The notes under the pieces: generated by a model
Told to the model about the DNA's origin: nothing
What the model saw: the letters and a program-made list of their open reading frames with translations, nothing else
Database searches by the model: none
From: Pectobacterium sp. CFBP8739
Lineage (GTDB): Bacteria; Pseudomonadota; Gammaproteobacteria; Enterobacterales; Enterobacteriaceae
NCBI RefSeq assembly: GCF_013449375.1
Contig: NZ_JACDRR010000005.1
Location: 753,715 to 817,714 of the forward strand
Direction: 5' to 3'
DNA: 64,000 nt
Position numbers and translations under genes: made by a program
Shown: in pieces, positions 1 to 9,318 of the stretch
Position numbering within the stretch: position 1 is the stretch's first letter
Layout: the number at the start of each line of letters is the position of its first letter

Positions 1-123
1 GACAAACGCGTCGCGTTGCTGGTGTGAAGGCGATATTGATGCCGGCGCAGACGTCAATTCCTGCGCAAACGCCGGATTACAAGCAAGTCCAATTGCTATA
101 GTCAGTGAAGTAAGCCATTTCAT
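1..123 (-). CDS. bglX: Beta-glucosidase BglX, N-terminal fragment (runs off left edge)
   Basis: Only the first 41 codons are in the window. They encode a Sec signal peptide starting MKWL with a hydrophobic core at about residues 4-16 and a likely cleavage after A-F-A at residue 20, followed by R-D-A-F-V at residues 37-41. Enterobacterial BglX, a periplasmic glycoside hydrolase family 3 beta-glucosidase, starts with the same MKWL signal-peptide layout and carries RDAFV at the start of the mature domain. The catalytic domain is outside the window, so the call rests on the N-terminus and on location: E. coli bglX also lies close to pbpG, which is 7.5 kb away here. Confidence 0.7.
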   Translation of the reverse strand, partial: MKWLTSLTIAIGLACNPAFAQELTSAPASISPSHQQRDAFV

Positions 124-298
124 TCGTTATAAAGACCCAGTCAATCCAGGCGTCAGCGCAAAACAGAATAAGGCGCTGAAGCACAAGACAGGTTGAAGAT
201 TCCGACGGTCACATCCCTTCTCTGACAAGGCGAAAAACACCTTCTCCTGCCTTAAACGAATAAGGCTTCCCGATAGTGGCTGCCGCACCGACGCACTC

Positions 299-327
299 AA
301 ATGCACAGCGCGTAATATAGTGCATTT
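299..327. promoter_or_regulatory. Palindromic TGCAC site between bglX and the PLP enzyme gene
   Basis: AAATGCAC at 299-306 and GTGCATTT at 320-327 form a perfect 8-base inverted repeat with a 13-base spacer. The TGCAC core recurs in the divergent promoter region at 1938-1975. It could be an operator for the linked DeoR-type regulator, here placed upstream of bglX and downstream of the PLP gene. The rest of the 350-base gap (124-472) shows no convincing gene. Confidence 0.35.
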
Positions 328-472
328 ATTGAGATTTCATTTAATAAAAACTGCAAGAATAATGCTAGACGATACGCAAAACGAACATTCTGCCTGAGCA
401 GCGGCGAGAAAAGATGGACAGCATGAAGGCGCATGAAGCGAACAACGGTCGCCACATGCGCATGTGGGAAGA

Positions 473-1819
473 TTAACGCCGCGATGATTGCAAACGCAAA
501 GCCCGATCGAGCGCACCAACCAGCCAGTCAATGTCGTGCTCCTGAAACGCCAGCGGCGGGCGAAGTTTCAGCACATTCCCATGCGGCCCGGCTACCGACG
601 TGAGCACCCGTTCGGCACGAAGTTGTTCAACCACGTCCAACGCCAGTGCTTTATCCGGCGTTTTTGTTTCTCGATCGCTGACCAACTCAAAGCCGATAAA
701 CAGCCCCGCGCCGCGCACATCACCGATGCACGCATGGCGATCGGCAAGCAGCGCCAGCTCACGCTGCAATTTTTCCCCGACACAGCGGCTGTGTTCCTGC
801 AACCCCTCTTCGCGAATCACGCGCAATACTGCCTGCGCAGCGGCGATCGACACCGGATTGCCACCGAAGGTATTAAAATAGGGAATTTCATCGCTGAATG
901 CCGCCAATACATCGGCTTTTGCCAGCAGCGCCGACACCGGTATGCCGTTGCCCATGGGTTTACCCAGCGTGACGACATCCGGCACAATGCCGTGGCGACC
1001 AAATCCCCAGAAATGCTCACCCGTGCGGGCAAAGCCAGGCTGTACCTCATCCGCAATGAAAATCCCCCCATTCGAATGCACCACATCAATGGCCGGTTTC
1101 AGGTAGCCAGCCGGTCCCGGTAAGACGCCATCGGAGGAAAAGATCGAGTCCGCCAAGAAGCCAGCAAATTTGATACCGTTCGCCGCCATGTCATCAATTT
1201 GCCGTTGAATTTGCTGCGCAAACCACACGCCCAGGTCCGGCGCATTGACCCGATAGCGATCAGGCGCGGGGACAAGGCGTGTTGTCGCCGACAGAGGTTG
1301 CCCACTGCCGAGAGCCGGTGAGGCACCGGAGGTGAGTTCACTGGTGCCGTGATAGGCCTCGCGGCTCACAATAATCCCAGTCCCACCACTGTAGGCGCGC
1401 GCTACGCGGATCGCCAGATCGTTGGCCTCCGATCCGGTACACATATACATCGCTTTGTTAATCGCCGCAGGCACCGTACCGAGAATGTCCTCAGAGTAAT
1501 CCAGAATGCGCTCGTGCAAATAACGAGTATGCGTGTTGAGCAGGCGCATCTGTGCGTTAACGGCGTCAATGACCGCAGGGTGACAGTGCCCAATACTGGC
1601 GACATTGTTGTAGACATCCAGATACTTATGTCCATTGGCATCCCACAGGTATTGTCCTTCACCGCGAACCAGATGCACCGGATTACGGTAGAACAAACGA
1701 TAGGAATCCCCTAGCACCTGAGTACGCTTATTCGTCAGCCTGCGTGTATCCTCATCCAACGCCTCCGCATGTTCAGCGCGAAAGCTATTGGTATCCATGA
1801 TGGTTGAGCGTGTCGCCAT
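473..1819 (-). CDS. Class III PLP-dependent aminotransferase / phospho-lyase-like enzyme
   Basis: The 448-residue protein has the class III (fold type I) layout: T-G-S-E-A-N at 128-133, the PLP-ring aspartate in I-A-D-E-V at D257, and the Schiff-base lysine K287 in T-L-G-K-P-M-G. Its N-terminal part (Y-R-N-P-V, then N-N-V-A-S-I-G-H-C-H-P near 71-81) resembles the AGXT2L branch, which contains ethanolamine-phosphate phospho-lyase and (R)-1-hydroxy-2-aminoethylphosphonate ammonia-lyase (PbfA), more than GABA aminotransferases. The start chosen is the ATG at 1819, preceded by AGGAG; a longer frame reaching 1894 lacks a ribosome site. It is divergent from a 2-aminoethylphosphonate-type importer, so a substrate such as hydroxy-aminoethylphosphonate or another amino-phosphonate/phosphate is likely. 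The exact reaction cannot be fixed from sequence alone. Confidence 0.85.
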   Translation of the reverse strand: MATRSTIMDTNSFRAEHAEALDEDTRRLTNKRTQVLGDSYRLFYRNPVHLVRGEGQYLWDANGHKYLDVYNNVASIGHCHPAVIDAVNAQMRLLNTHTRYLHERILDYSEDILGTVPAAINKAMYMCTGSEANDLAIRVARAYSGGTGIIVSREAYHGTSELTSGASPALGSGQPLSATTRLVPAPDRYRVNAPDLGVWFAQQIQRQIDDMAANGIKFAGFLADSIFSSDGVLPGPAGYLKPAIDVVHSNGGIFIADEVQPGFARTGEHFWGFGRHGIVPDVVTLGKPMGNGIPVSALLAKADVLAAFSDEIPYFNTFGGNPVSIAAAQAVLRVIREEGLQEHSRCVGEKLQRELALLADRHACIGDVRGAGLFIGFELVSDRETKTPDKALALDVVEQLRAERVLTSVAGPHGNVLKLRPPLAFQEHDIDWLVGALDRALRLQSSRR

Positions 1820-1937
1820 AATCACTCCTACATAAGGTGGTGGCACGACTGCGTCACACAGGGATAAAACGCATCGTGCGGGTTCAGATGACACTCACCC
1901 TACACCAAAAGCAACAAAATACACAAATACAAAAAAA

Positions 1938-1975
1938 TGCACTTTTTTGATGCACAAAAATGCCAAAAAAGTGCA
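1938..1975. promoter_or_regulatory. Candidate operator in divergent phosphonate-type promoter region
   Basis: TGCACTTTTTTG at 1938-1949 and CAAAAAAGTGCA at 1964-1975 are perfect 12-base inverted arms with a 14-base spacer that itself holds another TGCAC (1951-1955). The 11-mer CACAAAAATGC in the spacer (1953-1963) recurs at 2147-2157. The 414-base gap 1820-2233 is otherwise AT-rich and separates the PLP gene from the binding-protein gene. DeoR-family proteins bind repeated or palindromic sites, and such a gene lies at 6021, so control of both arms is a reasonable inference. Confidence 0.5.
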
Positions 1976-2233
1976 ATAAATTTGTCATGTCATAGCATAC
2001 ACAACGCCATGCATCCGTTATGGGATTGGCCCACGTGTAAGAAAAAATACCTAATCTACTTATTTATATAAGTATTTTAACAAGAATTTCTCTCAAATCA
2101 GGAAATGGCACGATTAGTGCTAAAACCTCACACCACTCGCAATAAACACAAAAATGCACAGAACCTGTTACGAACCGTTCAACGCGAGAGGAACATTGAT
2201 GCCAACCTTTTCCACAACCGTAGGGGAATGTTT

Positions 2234-3253
2234 ATGAACCGATTTTCATTGCGCCGCACCAGTCTGATCGCCGCACTCATTGGTGCCACACTGGCGAGCG
2301 CTGTCGCACAAGCCGGCACCATCACGGTCTATACCTCACTGGAAGAAGATGAGATCAAAGATTACGTCGCACAGGCCAAGAAAGACTTACCCGACCTGAC
2401 CATTAACGTACTGCGCTTGTCTACCGGCGACCTTGGACCACGGATTCTGGCCGAATCAAAAAATCCGCAACATGACGTCATTTGGGGATGGGCCGTGACT
2501 AGCGTAATGGATCCACGCATTTCAGCATTATTGGAACCCTACGATGCCAAAGGGAGCGATAGCCTTGCCGCCACCTACCGCTCCCCAGATCACAAATGGT
2601 TTGCAGCAACCGGCTATATGGCTGCCTTTTGCGTCAATACCGAAGCGTTAAAAGCGAAAAACCTACCTGTTCCCGCATCCTGGCAGGATCTGACCAACCC
2701 GATCTATAAAGGGGAAATCGTGATGCCCAATCCAGTTTCCTCTGGCACAGGCTATCTGCAAATCGCGGCGCTGCTGCAATCTAAAGGGGATGAAAATGGC
2801 TGGGCATTCCTGAAGTCGCTGGATGGCAACATCGCCCAATACACCAAGTCCGGCTCACGTCCGTGTAAAGCGGCACGGACGGGCGAATATGCGATTGGCG
2901 TATCGCTGGCTTTCGCCGCGATGCAATCGATTGAAGAAGGCTACCCCATCAAGATGGTGATCCCAAACGATGGGGCAGGCTATGAATTAGAAGCCTCCGC
3001 TCTGATGAAGGCAGCCAAAAACAAACCCGACGCGAAGCGCTTTCTTGACTGGACGCTCTCCAGTCATGCCGCCACGCTCTACACCAAATATAAAGAGATC
3101 GTGACAATACCTGGCGTTGAACAGTCAAAAGCCGCGCAAGTGGCTGGGCTGCCCGCCGATCTCACACAGGTGCTCTATCCCGTGGATTTCACCAAAAGCG
3201 CCAGCGATCGTGACGCCACACTGGCAACCTGGCAAAAAAACATCGGCCGCTAG
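2234..3253 (+). CDS. ABC importer periplasmic binding protein, 2-aminoethylphosphonate type (PhnS2-like)
   Basis: This 339-residue protein has a Sec signal peptide (R-R near residue 8, cleavage after A-Q-A at about 24), then I-T-V-Y-T-S-L-E-E-D-E, the start typical of iron/phosphonate-class extracellular solute-binding proteins. G-P-R-I-L-A-E, the W-G-W-A stretch and the P-V-S-S-G-T-G-Y loop are as in the putative 2-aminoethylphosphonate binding family. Starting at the ATG at 2234 puts AGGGGA six bases upstream; an upstream in-frame ATG at 2105 would add about 43 residues without signal-peptide character. It is first of a three-gene importer set, 76 bases before the ATPase. Ferric iron or another anion is an alternative ligand, but the fused permease and the PLP enzyme favour a phosphonate. 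Confidence 0.8.
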   Translation: MNRFSLRRTSLIAALIGATLASAVAQAGTITVYTSLEEDEIKDYVAQAKKDLPDLTINVLRLSTGDLGPRILAESKNPQHDVIWGWAVTSVMDPRISALLEPYDAKGSDSLAATYRSPDHKWFAATGYMAAFCVNTEALKAKNLPVPASWQDLTNPIYKGEIVMPNPVSSGTGYLQIAALLQSKGDENGWAFLKSLDGNIAQYTKSGSRPCKAARTGEYAIGVSLAFAAMQSIEEGYPIKMVIPNDGAGYELEASALMKAAKNKPDAKRFLDWTLSSHAATLYTKYKEIVTIPGVEQSKAAQVAGLPADLTQVLYPVDFTKSASDRDATLATWQKNIGR

Positions 3254-3329
3254 TGGTCTGTATTCGCTGTAGAGGCTGCCGCACAGTGCATTCCAACTGC
3301 GCGGAAGCCGTCATTAAGAGGTCGCATTC

Positions 3330-4340
3330 ATGGCACTGGTTATTCAAAATCTTTATAAAAGCTTTGAGGGTTATGTCGCTCTCGACCGTATCAATTTGTC
3401 GATTGAAAATGCCGAATTTGTCTGCCTTCTTGGGCCAAGCGGCTGTGGCAAAACGACATTGCTGCGCATCATTGCCGGATTGCTAAGCTGCGATGGGGGG
3501 AAAATCACGCTGGATGACCGCGATCTGGTCAACGTGCCCGCGAGAGCGCGAGGCTTTGGCATCGTATTTCAGTCTTATTCACTCTTTCCCCACATGACGA
3601 TTGCACAAAACATTGGTTACGGTCTCAAAATTCGCCAGACACCTGCCGAGGAAGTTGCCGCACGCGTCAGCGATCTGCTGGACACCGTACGCCTGAGCGG
3701 GTTCGGCGATCGTTATCCTGCCCAGCTTTCAGGCGGGCAACAGCAGCGTGTGGCGATTGCCCGCGCACTGGCGGTCAATCCCTCCTTGCTCTTACTGGAT
3801 GAACCGCTTTCAGCACTGGATGCACGCGTGCGTGCTGGGCTGCGTCAGGAACTGCGTGACGTGCAACAACGTCTTGGCATTCCGACACTGATGGTCACGC
3901 ACGATCAGGAAGAAGCCATGAGCATGGCGGATAAAATCATCTGCATGCACGGTGGGCGTATTGTTCAGGAAGGCACACCACATGAACTCTATACCAGCCC
4001 ACGCACACGCTTCGTGGCCGAATTCATGGGGCACAGTAATTTGCTGTCACGTGATGTCGTCACTGCATGTATGCCCGAGCTGCTTCCCTCCGCGCAAAAT
4101 ACTGTGCTACCGGAAGACGCAGAGCTGTTTATTCGCCCGGAACGCATCGCATTACAGAAAGCAGAAGGCGCGGAAGGCCGAGTTATCACCACCAGTTTCC
4201 TCGGCAGCATTCAACGTGTTCAGGTGATGTGGAAATCGCAACCGCTGCTGGTCGAAACCAGCAGCGCCGTTAACTGGTCCTCTGGAGACCCCGTTCATCT
4301 CTCAATTCGCGCAGAAGACTGCGCCTGGGTGCAAGCATGA
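3330..4340 (+). CDS. ABC importer ATP-binding protein, 2-aminoethylphosphonate type (PhnT2-like)
   Basis: This 336-residue ATPase has Walker [10 protein letters not shown] at 35-42, signature L-S-G-G-Q at 133-137, Walker B L-L-L-L-D-E-P ending near 159 and the switch histidine in M-V-T-H-D. The roughly 110 residues after the ATPase domain form a TOBE-type regulatory region, as in PotA/FbpC/PhnT ATPases. AGAGG lies upstream of the ATG. The stop overlaps the permease start by four bases (ATGA), which implies translational coupling. It should energise the permease encoded next and pair with the preceding binding protein. Confidence 0.85.
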   Translation: MALVIQNLYKSFEGYVALDRINLSIENAEFVCLLGPSGCGKTTLLRIIAGLLSCDGGKITLDDRDLVNVPARARGFGIVFQSYSLFPHMTIAQNIGYGLKIRQTPAEEVAARVSDLLDTVRLSGFGDRYPAQLSGGQQQRVAIARALAVNPSLLLLDEPLSALDARVRAGLRQELRDVQQRLGIPTLMVTHDQEEAMSMADKIICMHGGRIVQEGTPHELYTSPRTRFVAEFMGHSNLLSRDVVTACMPELLPSAQNTVLPEDAELFIRPERIALQKAEGAEGRVITTSFLGSIQRVQVMWKSQPLLVETSSAVNWSSGDPVHLSIRAEDCAWVQA

Positions 4341-5989
4341 GCCATTCACTTCTCCCTCCGCAAACGGCCAGTGACCGCTGGCTTTCACGTCTCTGTCTGT
4401 GGCTTCCACTGCTGGCGCTGCTGATGTTTTTCGGCATCCCCATGCTGAGTATCGCCTGGCACAGTCTGCTGGACGATCAAAACGGCACCGTTGGCTTATC
4501 CAACTATCTGGTGCTGATGGATTCACCCGGCATCTGGCGGGCAACAGCAAACAGTTTGTTATTAGGCGCCGTCACCACCTTGGTCACATTGTTGCTGGGA
4601 TTCATTGTTGCCTATGGGCTGGAATGTACCGCCATGCCCGCGAAGCGTTTTATCGCCTTTGCGACCGCACTTCCTATACTTGCACCTTCGCTGGTGTTGG
4701 GCTTGGGGCTGATTTTTCTACTGGGAAGAAATGGCATCATCGGCAATCTGCTCGGTGTGCGACTGGATATTTATGGCTTTTGGGGGCTGTTAATTGCCAA
4801 CGTTCTGTACGCGCTGCCGCAGGCCATTTTGATCATTCGCACCACCCTGCGCCATAGCGATACCCGCCAGTATGAAGCCGCTAATGTGCTGGGCGCGTCC
4901 GACTGGCGACAATTTCTGGATATTACCCTCCCCGGCCTGCGATACGGCCTGCTGAGTGCCGCCTTTGTCATTTTTACGATTACCATCACGGACTTCGGCA
5001 ACGCGATTGTGATCGGCGGCAACTTCTCCGTACTCGCAACAGAGATTTACAGCCAGGTCAGCGGCCAGATGAAATTCGGTATGGGTGCGGTAGTGGGGAT
5101 TTTACTGCTGCTACCTGCAGCGGCGTCTATCTGGATAGAGCGCGCCGCGGCAAGACGGCAAAAAGCAATTGGCACACACGCGGCTATCCCGCATGTGCCG
5201 CAACCTTTGCGTACTCGCGATATGTCATTCTATCTGGCCACCATGACGATCGCGTTCACCATTATCGCCGTCATTGGCACTGTTATTATCGCCAGCATGA
5301 TACGCCTATGGCCGTACCGTCTGGACCTGACGCTTAAGCATTACGATATCGACCTCGCCGGTGGCTACACCCCGTTGTGGACGTCAGTGTGGATTTCGGC
5401 GCTGGCGGCCATGGTCGGCACCGTGTTGTTATTCCTGCTCACTTTCGGTATTCATCGGCAGCCGGGCAAAGTCGCCAACGCCGCCGTACTACTCAGCGCG
5501 TTGCCTGTTGCCGTTCCCGGTCTGGTATTAGGGTTATCTTACGTGTTTACGTTCAATACGGCCGATCTTCCCTGGGGTATGCTGTACGGTTCAGCCCTGC
5601 TGGTGGCACTGTGCAATTATTATCACTACCACACGCAAGGCTACACCACGATGATGATGGGAATCCGTAACGTTCCACACGCGATGGAAGATGCCACCAC
5701 GGTGTTAGGCGGCGGTGTGGTACGTATTTTACGTGATGTTTATATGCCCGCCATGCGCGTGACGCTGATTTCGGTCGCCATGTTTTTATTCATGCGCTCA
5801 ATGGTTACACTATCGGCCGTGATTTTTTTGGTCACGCCGTCATTGCCGTTAGGTGCCGTTACCGTGATGCGGCTGGATGAAGCCGGCTTTACCTCACAGG
5901 CGGCCGCCTTTTCTACATGTATTATGGGGATTGTCGCCATGACCGCCCTGCTTCTACATCTTGTGACAGAGAAACGGCAAACGCTGTAG
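4337..5989 (+). CDS. ABC importer fused permease, 2-aminoethylphosphonate type (PhnU2-like)
   Basis: The 550-residue inner-membrane protein contains two permease units in one chain, about residues 1-265 and 295-550, with around twelve hydrophobic segments. Each half holds an EAA-type loop contacting the ATPase (Q-Y-E-A-A-N-V-L-G-A in the first, M-E-D-A-T-T-V-L-G-G in the second). Most importers encode two permeases; the fused form is characteristic of iron-type and PhnU2-type systems. It overlaps the ATPase gene by four bases and is followed after 31 bases by the DeoR-type regulator on the same strand, so all four plus-strand genes probably share a transcript. Confidence 0.85.
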   Translation: MSHSLLPPQTASDRWLSRLCLWLPLLALLMFFGIPMLSIAWHSLLDDQNGTVGLSNYLVLMDSPGIWRATANSLLLGAVTTLVTLLLGFIVAYGLECTAMPAKRFIAFATALPILAPSLVLGLGLIFLLGRNGIIGNLLGVRLDIYGFWGLLIANVLYALPQAILIIRTTLRHSDTRQYEAANVLGASDWRQFLDITLPGLRYGLLSAAFVIFTITITDFGNAIVIGGNFSVLATEIYSQVSGQMKFGMGAVVGILLLLPAAASIWIERAAARRQKAIGTHAAIPHVPQPLRTRDMSFYLATMTIAFTIIAVIGTVIIASMIRLWPYRLDLTLKHYDIDLAGGYTPLWTSVWISALAAMVGTVLLFLLTFGIHRQPGKVANAAVLLSALPVAVPGLVLGLSYVFTFNTADLPWGMLYGSALLVALCNYYHYHTQGYTTMMMGIRNVPHAMEDATTVLGGGVVRILRDVYMPAMRVTLISVAMFLFMRSMVTLSAVIFLVTPSLPLGAVTVMRLDEAGFTSQAAAFSTCIMGIVAMTALLLHLVTEKRQTL

Positions 5990-6020
5990 CCGGTGTCAGA
6001 ACCTCAAAAAATGGAAAGCT

Positions 6021-6791
6021 ATGTTAGAAGAAACGCGGTTACATCGCATACAGGCGCTGCTCTCGACATTAAACCAGGTGAGCACCGAGAAAATCATTCA
6101 ACATCTTGGTGTGTCACGCGAAACCGTACGACGCGATATCGTGAAGCTGGAAGCCGCAGGCGCGTTGCGCCGCGTTCACGGTGGGATTGTGGCAACAACA
6201 CAAGAACCGGAACTGCCGCTGTCCGTTCGTAATACCGTGCGCGAAAAAGAAAAGCAGGCCATTGCCCGCGCGGCCGTACAGCAGTTAAAAGCCGGACAAA
6301 CCCTGTTTATCGACGCGGGCAGCACGACGTCGCTGTTAGCCGATGAGTTGCTCTCCATGCCGGGAATGACGGTTATTACCAATAGCCTGACCGTGGCACA
6401 AAAACTCACCGCGACGGAATCCGTTGCGCATCATAGCGTGATATTACTCGGTGGCTACATGGGCGCCTCGGCACAGGCAACCAGCGGTGACATCACCATC
6501 AATGAACTACAACGCTATCGCGCCGATGTCGCCCTGCTCTCACCAGTAGGAGTCGCTGTCGCTTCCGGCGCCAGCAGTTTTGCTCACCATGAGGCGGCGA
6601 TTGCCAGAGCCATGGTGCAGCATGCACGCACACGAATGATCCTCGCGGATCATAGCAAGATTGGCACCACCAGCCGCGTGGTCTATGCCACCTTGCCGGA
6701 AATCGATATGATCGTGACCGATGCCACCAGTGCGGACAACCCCGAACTGGCATTACTACAGCTGCATTGCCAACAGGTGATCATCGCTTGA
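6021..6791 (+). CDS. DeoR-family transcriptional regulator of the phosphonate-type cluster
   Basis: The 256-residue protein has an N-terminal winged helix-turn-helix (about 1-57) with the family signature V-S-R-E-T-V-R-R-D-I near 32-41 and G-A-L-R-R-V-H-G-G after it. A DeoR C-terminal sensor domain follows, with the D-A-G-S-T-T loop that binds phosphorylated ligands. The gene follows the permease by 31 bases and is probably its co-transcribed local regulator. Palindromic TGCAC sites at 1938-1975 and 299-327 are the best operator candidates. The effector is unknown; a phosphorylated or phosphonate intermediate would suit the family. Confidence 0.85.
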   Translation: MLEETRLHRIQALLSTLNQVSTEKIIQHLGVSRETVRRDIVKLEAAGALRRVHGGIVATTQEPELPLSVRNTVREKEKQAIARAAVQQLKAGQTLFIDAGSTTSLLADELLSMPGMTVITNSLTVAQKLTATESVAHHSVILLGGYMGASAQATSGDITINELQRYRADVALLSPVGVAVASGASSFAHHEAAIARAMVQHARTRMILADHSKIGTTSRVVYATLPEIDMIVTDATSADNPELALLQLHCQQVIIA

Positions 6792-6916
6792 CTCTACACG
6801 ATGATGTTTAGCCTCGTAGCACGCTCACACACATCTGGCCGGCAGAAACGTGGAGGATGATTTCGCGCGCCTTTCGTGCTAATGCTAAGGCTTCGTCAAC
6901 ACAAGGAGCATCAGAC

Positions 6917-7603
6917 ATGTATCAGTTGTATATCGCCAATAAAAACTATTCGTCTTGGTCACTGCGTCCGTGGGTGCTATTGAAAACACTGTCGATTCCT
7001 TTCGAAGAGAAACTGGTTGTTTTTTCACCTGGCATGGCACAGCCGGCGTTTAAGGCCTTTTCACCGACGGCAAAAGTCCCCTGCCTGATCGACGGCGATA
7101 TCACCGTCTGGGATTCATTGGCGATTACCGAATACCTGGCTGAGAAACATCCCAACGTCTGGCCTGCTGAGGCCAAAACCCGCGCCTGGGCACGCTGTGC
7201 CGCGGCCGAAATGCATTCTGGTTTTACCGCCCTGCGCAATACCTGTTCCATGAGCTGCGGCGTGCGCGTCAAAATGAACGACATCTCTCCCGCCCTCAGC
7301 AACGACATTAACCGCATCTGTGAACTCTGGCAGGAAGGGCTAACGCGCTTTGGTGGGCCGTTTCTGGCAGGAAAACAGTTTTCGGCAGTAGACGCCTTCT
7401 TTGCGCCCGTTGTTTTCCGCATCAAAACCTATCAGCTTCCTGTATCGCCGGAAGCGACGGCCTATTGCGACCATCTGTTGGCGCAGCCTGCTATGCAGCG
7501 CTGGCTGGAAGAGGCGTTAGCGGAAACCTGGCGTGAAGATGAACATGACGAAGAAGTGAGAAAAGCGGGAGAAGTGATAGAAGATCGGCGCGCTCGTGCT
7601 TAG
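6917..7603 (+). CDS. Glutathione S-transferase family protein
   Basis: This is a 228-residue two-domain GST. The N-terminal thioredoxin-fold half (about 1-80) has N-Y-S-S-W-S-L-R-P-W, with Ser/Tyr candidates for activating glutathione, the cis-proline K-V-P-C at about 55 and the glutathione-contact pair D-S near 68-69. The C-terminal half is helical. The ATG at 6917 was chosen because AAGGAG lies eight bases upstream; an in-frame extension to 6857 has no such site. It stands alone between the regulator above and convergent pbpG, with a perfect hairpin after it. The substrate is not predictable; a detoxifying transferase or small-molecule isomerase are the usual options. Confidence 0.85.
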   Translation: MYQLYIANKNYSSWSLRPWVLLKTLSIPFEEKLVVFSPGMAQPAFKAFSPTAKVPCLIDGDITVWDSLAITEYLAEKHPNVWPAEAKTRAWARCAAAEMHSGFTALRNTCSMSCGVRVKMNDISPALSNDINRICELWQEGLTRFGGPFLAGKQFSAVDAFFAPVVFRIKTYQLPVSPEATAYCDHLLAQPAMQRWLEEALAETWREDEHDEEVRKAGEVIEDRRARA

Positions 7604-7615
7604 CGCTGTCGCAAT

Positions 7616-7636
7616 CGGTGGCCCGTTCGGCCACCG
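7616..7636. terminator. Hairpin between convergent GST gene and pbpG
   Basis: CGGTGGCC at 7616-7623 and GGCCACCG at 7629-7636 form a perfect 8-base stem with a 5-base loop. The downstream T tract is poor on both strands, so it is a likely but not ideal terminator. Confidence 0.5.
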
Positions 7637-7674
7637 TTAATCAACTATTCTAAAGCATCAGAAAGAAGGAACCG

Positions 7675-8622
7675 TTATTCGGTTTCGATACTCGCCATGC
7701 TCTGCGGTTGGCGAGAAGCCAGCGATTTCTGTTTCTTGTAGCTCAACGCGGCAGCAGGCACCTCGCTGACCTTACCGGTTTCCATCCACTTACGCAGACG
7801 GTTAGCATCGGCAAAGTGCGTGTATTTACCGAATGCGTCCAGCACCACCAGCGCCACAGGCCGCTGATTAATGATCGTCCTCATCACCAGACAGTGTCCC
7901 GCCTGATTCGTGAAGCCCGTTTTGGTCAGTTGGATGCTCCAGTCCGCTTTATAGACCAGATGATTCGTGTTTCTGAACGGCAGGCTATACGTCGGGTTAG
8001 AGAACGTCGCCGTTTTCTCCTGCGTGGTGCTCAGTTGGCTCAGCAGTGGATATTGCTTGCTGGCAATCAGGAGTTTAGTGAGATCGCGGGCGGTCGAGAC
8101 GTTATTGATGGACAGCCCGGTTGGCTCAACATAGCGCGTGTGGGTCATGCCTAGCGCACGAGCTTTGGCATTCATCGCGCGGATAAACGCCTGATAACCG
8201 CCCGGATAGTGGTGCGCCAGACTCGCTGCCGCTCGGTTTTCTGAGGACATCAGCGCCAGTAGCAGCATGTCATGGCGGCTGATCTGACTATTCAGACGAA
8301 CACGCGAGTATACCCCTTTCATTTCCTTCGTCTGGCTGATATCCACAGAGATGATTTCATCCAGCGGCTGATTGGCATCCAGCACGACCAGCGCCGTCAT
8401 CAATTTGGTCACCGAAGCAATCGGCACTACCACATCTGGGTTACTGGAATACAGAATGTGGTTATCACGCAAATCCACCACCATGGCACTACCGGAAGCA
8501 ATTTCCTGATGCGCCGTGCCGGCGGAGTACGTCGGCGCTTTCGCCACAGCCTGAGGCAACATCACAGCATGGGTTGACAGCAGCAACAGGCCACAAAGAG
8601 AAAGCTTAAAATTTTTAGTCAT
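7675..8622 (-). CDS. pbpG: D-alanyl-D-alanine endopeptidase PbpG (PBP7)
   Basis: This 315-residue periplasmic enzyme cleaves cross-links of peptidoglycan. It has a signal peptide ending near A-V-A at 25-27 and all three penicillin-binding motifs of peptidase family S11: S70-V-T-K73 with nucleophile S70, S127-E-N129 and K234-T-G236. Length matches E. coli PBP7 (about 310), and there is no C-terminal amphipathic membrane anchor, which separates it from DacA/C/D. It is monocistronic, with a strand change on its 3' side and 150 bases to the next minus-strand gene. Confidence 0.93.
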   Translation of the reverse strand: MTKNFKLSLCGLLLLSTHAVMLPQAVAKAPTYSAGTAHQEIASGSAMVVDLRDNHILYSSNPDVVVPIASVTKLMTALVVLDANQPLDEIISVDISQTKEMKGVYSRVRLNSQISRHDMLLLALMSSENRAAASLAHHYPGGYQAFIRAMNAKARALGMTHTRYVEPTGLSINNVSTARDLTKLLIASKQYPLLSQLSTTQEKTATFSNPTYSLPFRNTNHLVYKADWSIQLTKTGFTNQAGHCLVMRTIINQRPVALVVLDAFGKYTHFADANRLRKWMETGKVSEVPAAALSYKKQKSLASRQPQSMASIETE

Positions 8623-8772
8623 TCTTCAATAACTTAAACAGTATTCTGTTAAATGAAAGGGATAGGCATCGGCATTATAATTTACCGCCCTTCCCCACGC
8701 ACTCATGCAGCAGAAAAAGCTTTGTGACAAATTTTGACAAACGGTTTTGTCAACCCACTGTTTTTTATCGCA

Positions 8773-9282
8773 TTATGTCAGAGACGGTTTTATTTTGCGC
8801 ATCTGGTTGAGCAAACACAGGCTGACGCCGCTAAATATTCCCGCGGAAATCCCACTTGCCGCGCCGGACAACAGACAGAATGCGGGGTCATGCGCCAACG
8901 CGGGAAACCGAGCCAGTTGGACGGAAAAATAGAAACGAGAACAAAATGTCAGCAGCATCAAGCCCAGCGGCCACCATGATCCCGTGCGCTGAAAAACGCG
9001 TGATTCCGGCCGATAAACGCCTGACGTTTTCCCCCACGTCCACCCGATGCCCAGCCCAACGCTCAACGTCAGCAGAAATCCCCCTGCCGCCGCAAGCGGG
9101 ATCAGCAGCGTATGAAAAATCGCGCTAACGCCCCACACCATGAAAACGATTGGCACAACCAGCATCCGTGCCAGCGATTGTCGCCTCGGCTGGCTGGCTT
9201 TTATTCCGGCATAAATCAGGTAACCCAAAACCATCCACACCCAGTAAGGCGTGTGACGCAGAATAATCAGCAGGTCTTCCAC
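8773..9282 (-). CDS. Small inner-membrane protein (DUF6622-like), five predicted membrane segments
   Basis: This 169-residue, very hydrophobic protein has predicted membrane segments near residues 5-25, 38-58, 60-85, 103-123 and 133-158 and a basic C-terminus. The only upstream in-frame codon is a TTG at 9303; I prefer the GTG at 9282 because GAGGAAGG lies ten bases before it. It follows the FMN-binding gene by 36 bases on the same strand and is probably co-transcribed with it, which hints at a redox pairing. I recognise no catalytic motif. It resembles uncharacterised enterobacterial membrane proteins, and no function should be assigned. Confidence 0.7.
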   Translation of the reverse strand: MEDLLIILRHTPYWVWMVLGYLIYAGIKASQPRRQSLARMLVVPIVFMVWGVSAIFHTLLIPLAAAGGFLLTLSVGLGIGWTWGKTSGVYRPESRVFQRTGSWWPLGLMLLTFCSRFYFSVQLARFPALAHDPAFCLLSGAASGISAGIFSGVSLCLLNQMRKIKPSLT

Positions 9283-9318
9283 GGCAGTAGATTCCTTCCT
9301 CAACGGTGACAGTGACGA

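Noticed and set aside
488..1123. A 211-codon open frame opposite the PLP enzyme gene
   Set aside because: It is antisense to a well-supported enzyme gene and lacks a ribosome site and any recognisable motif.
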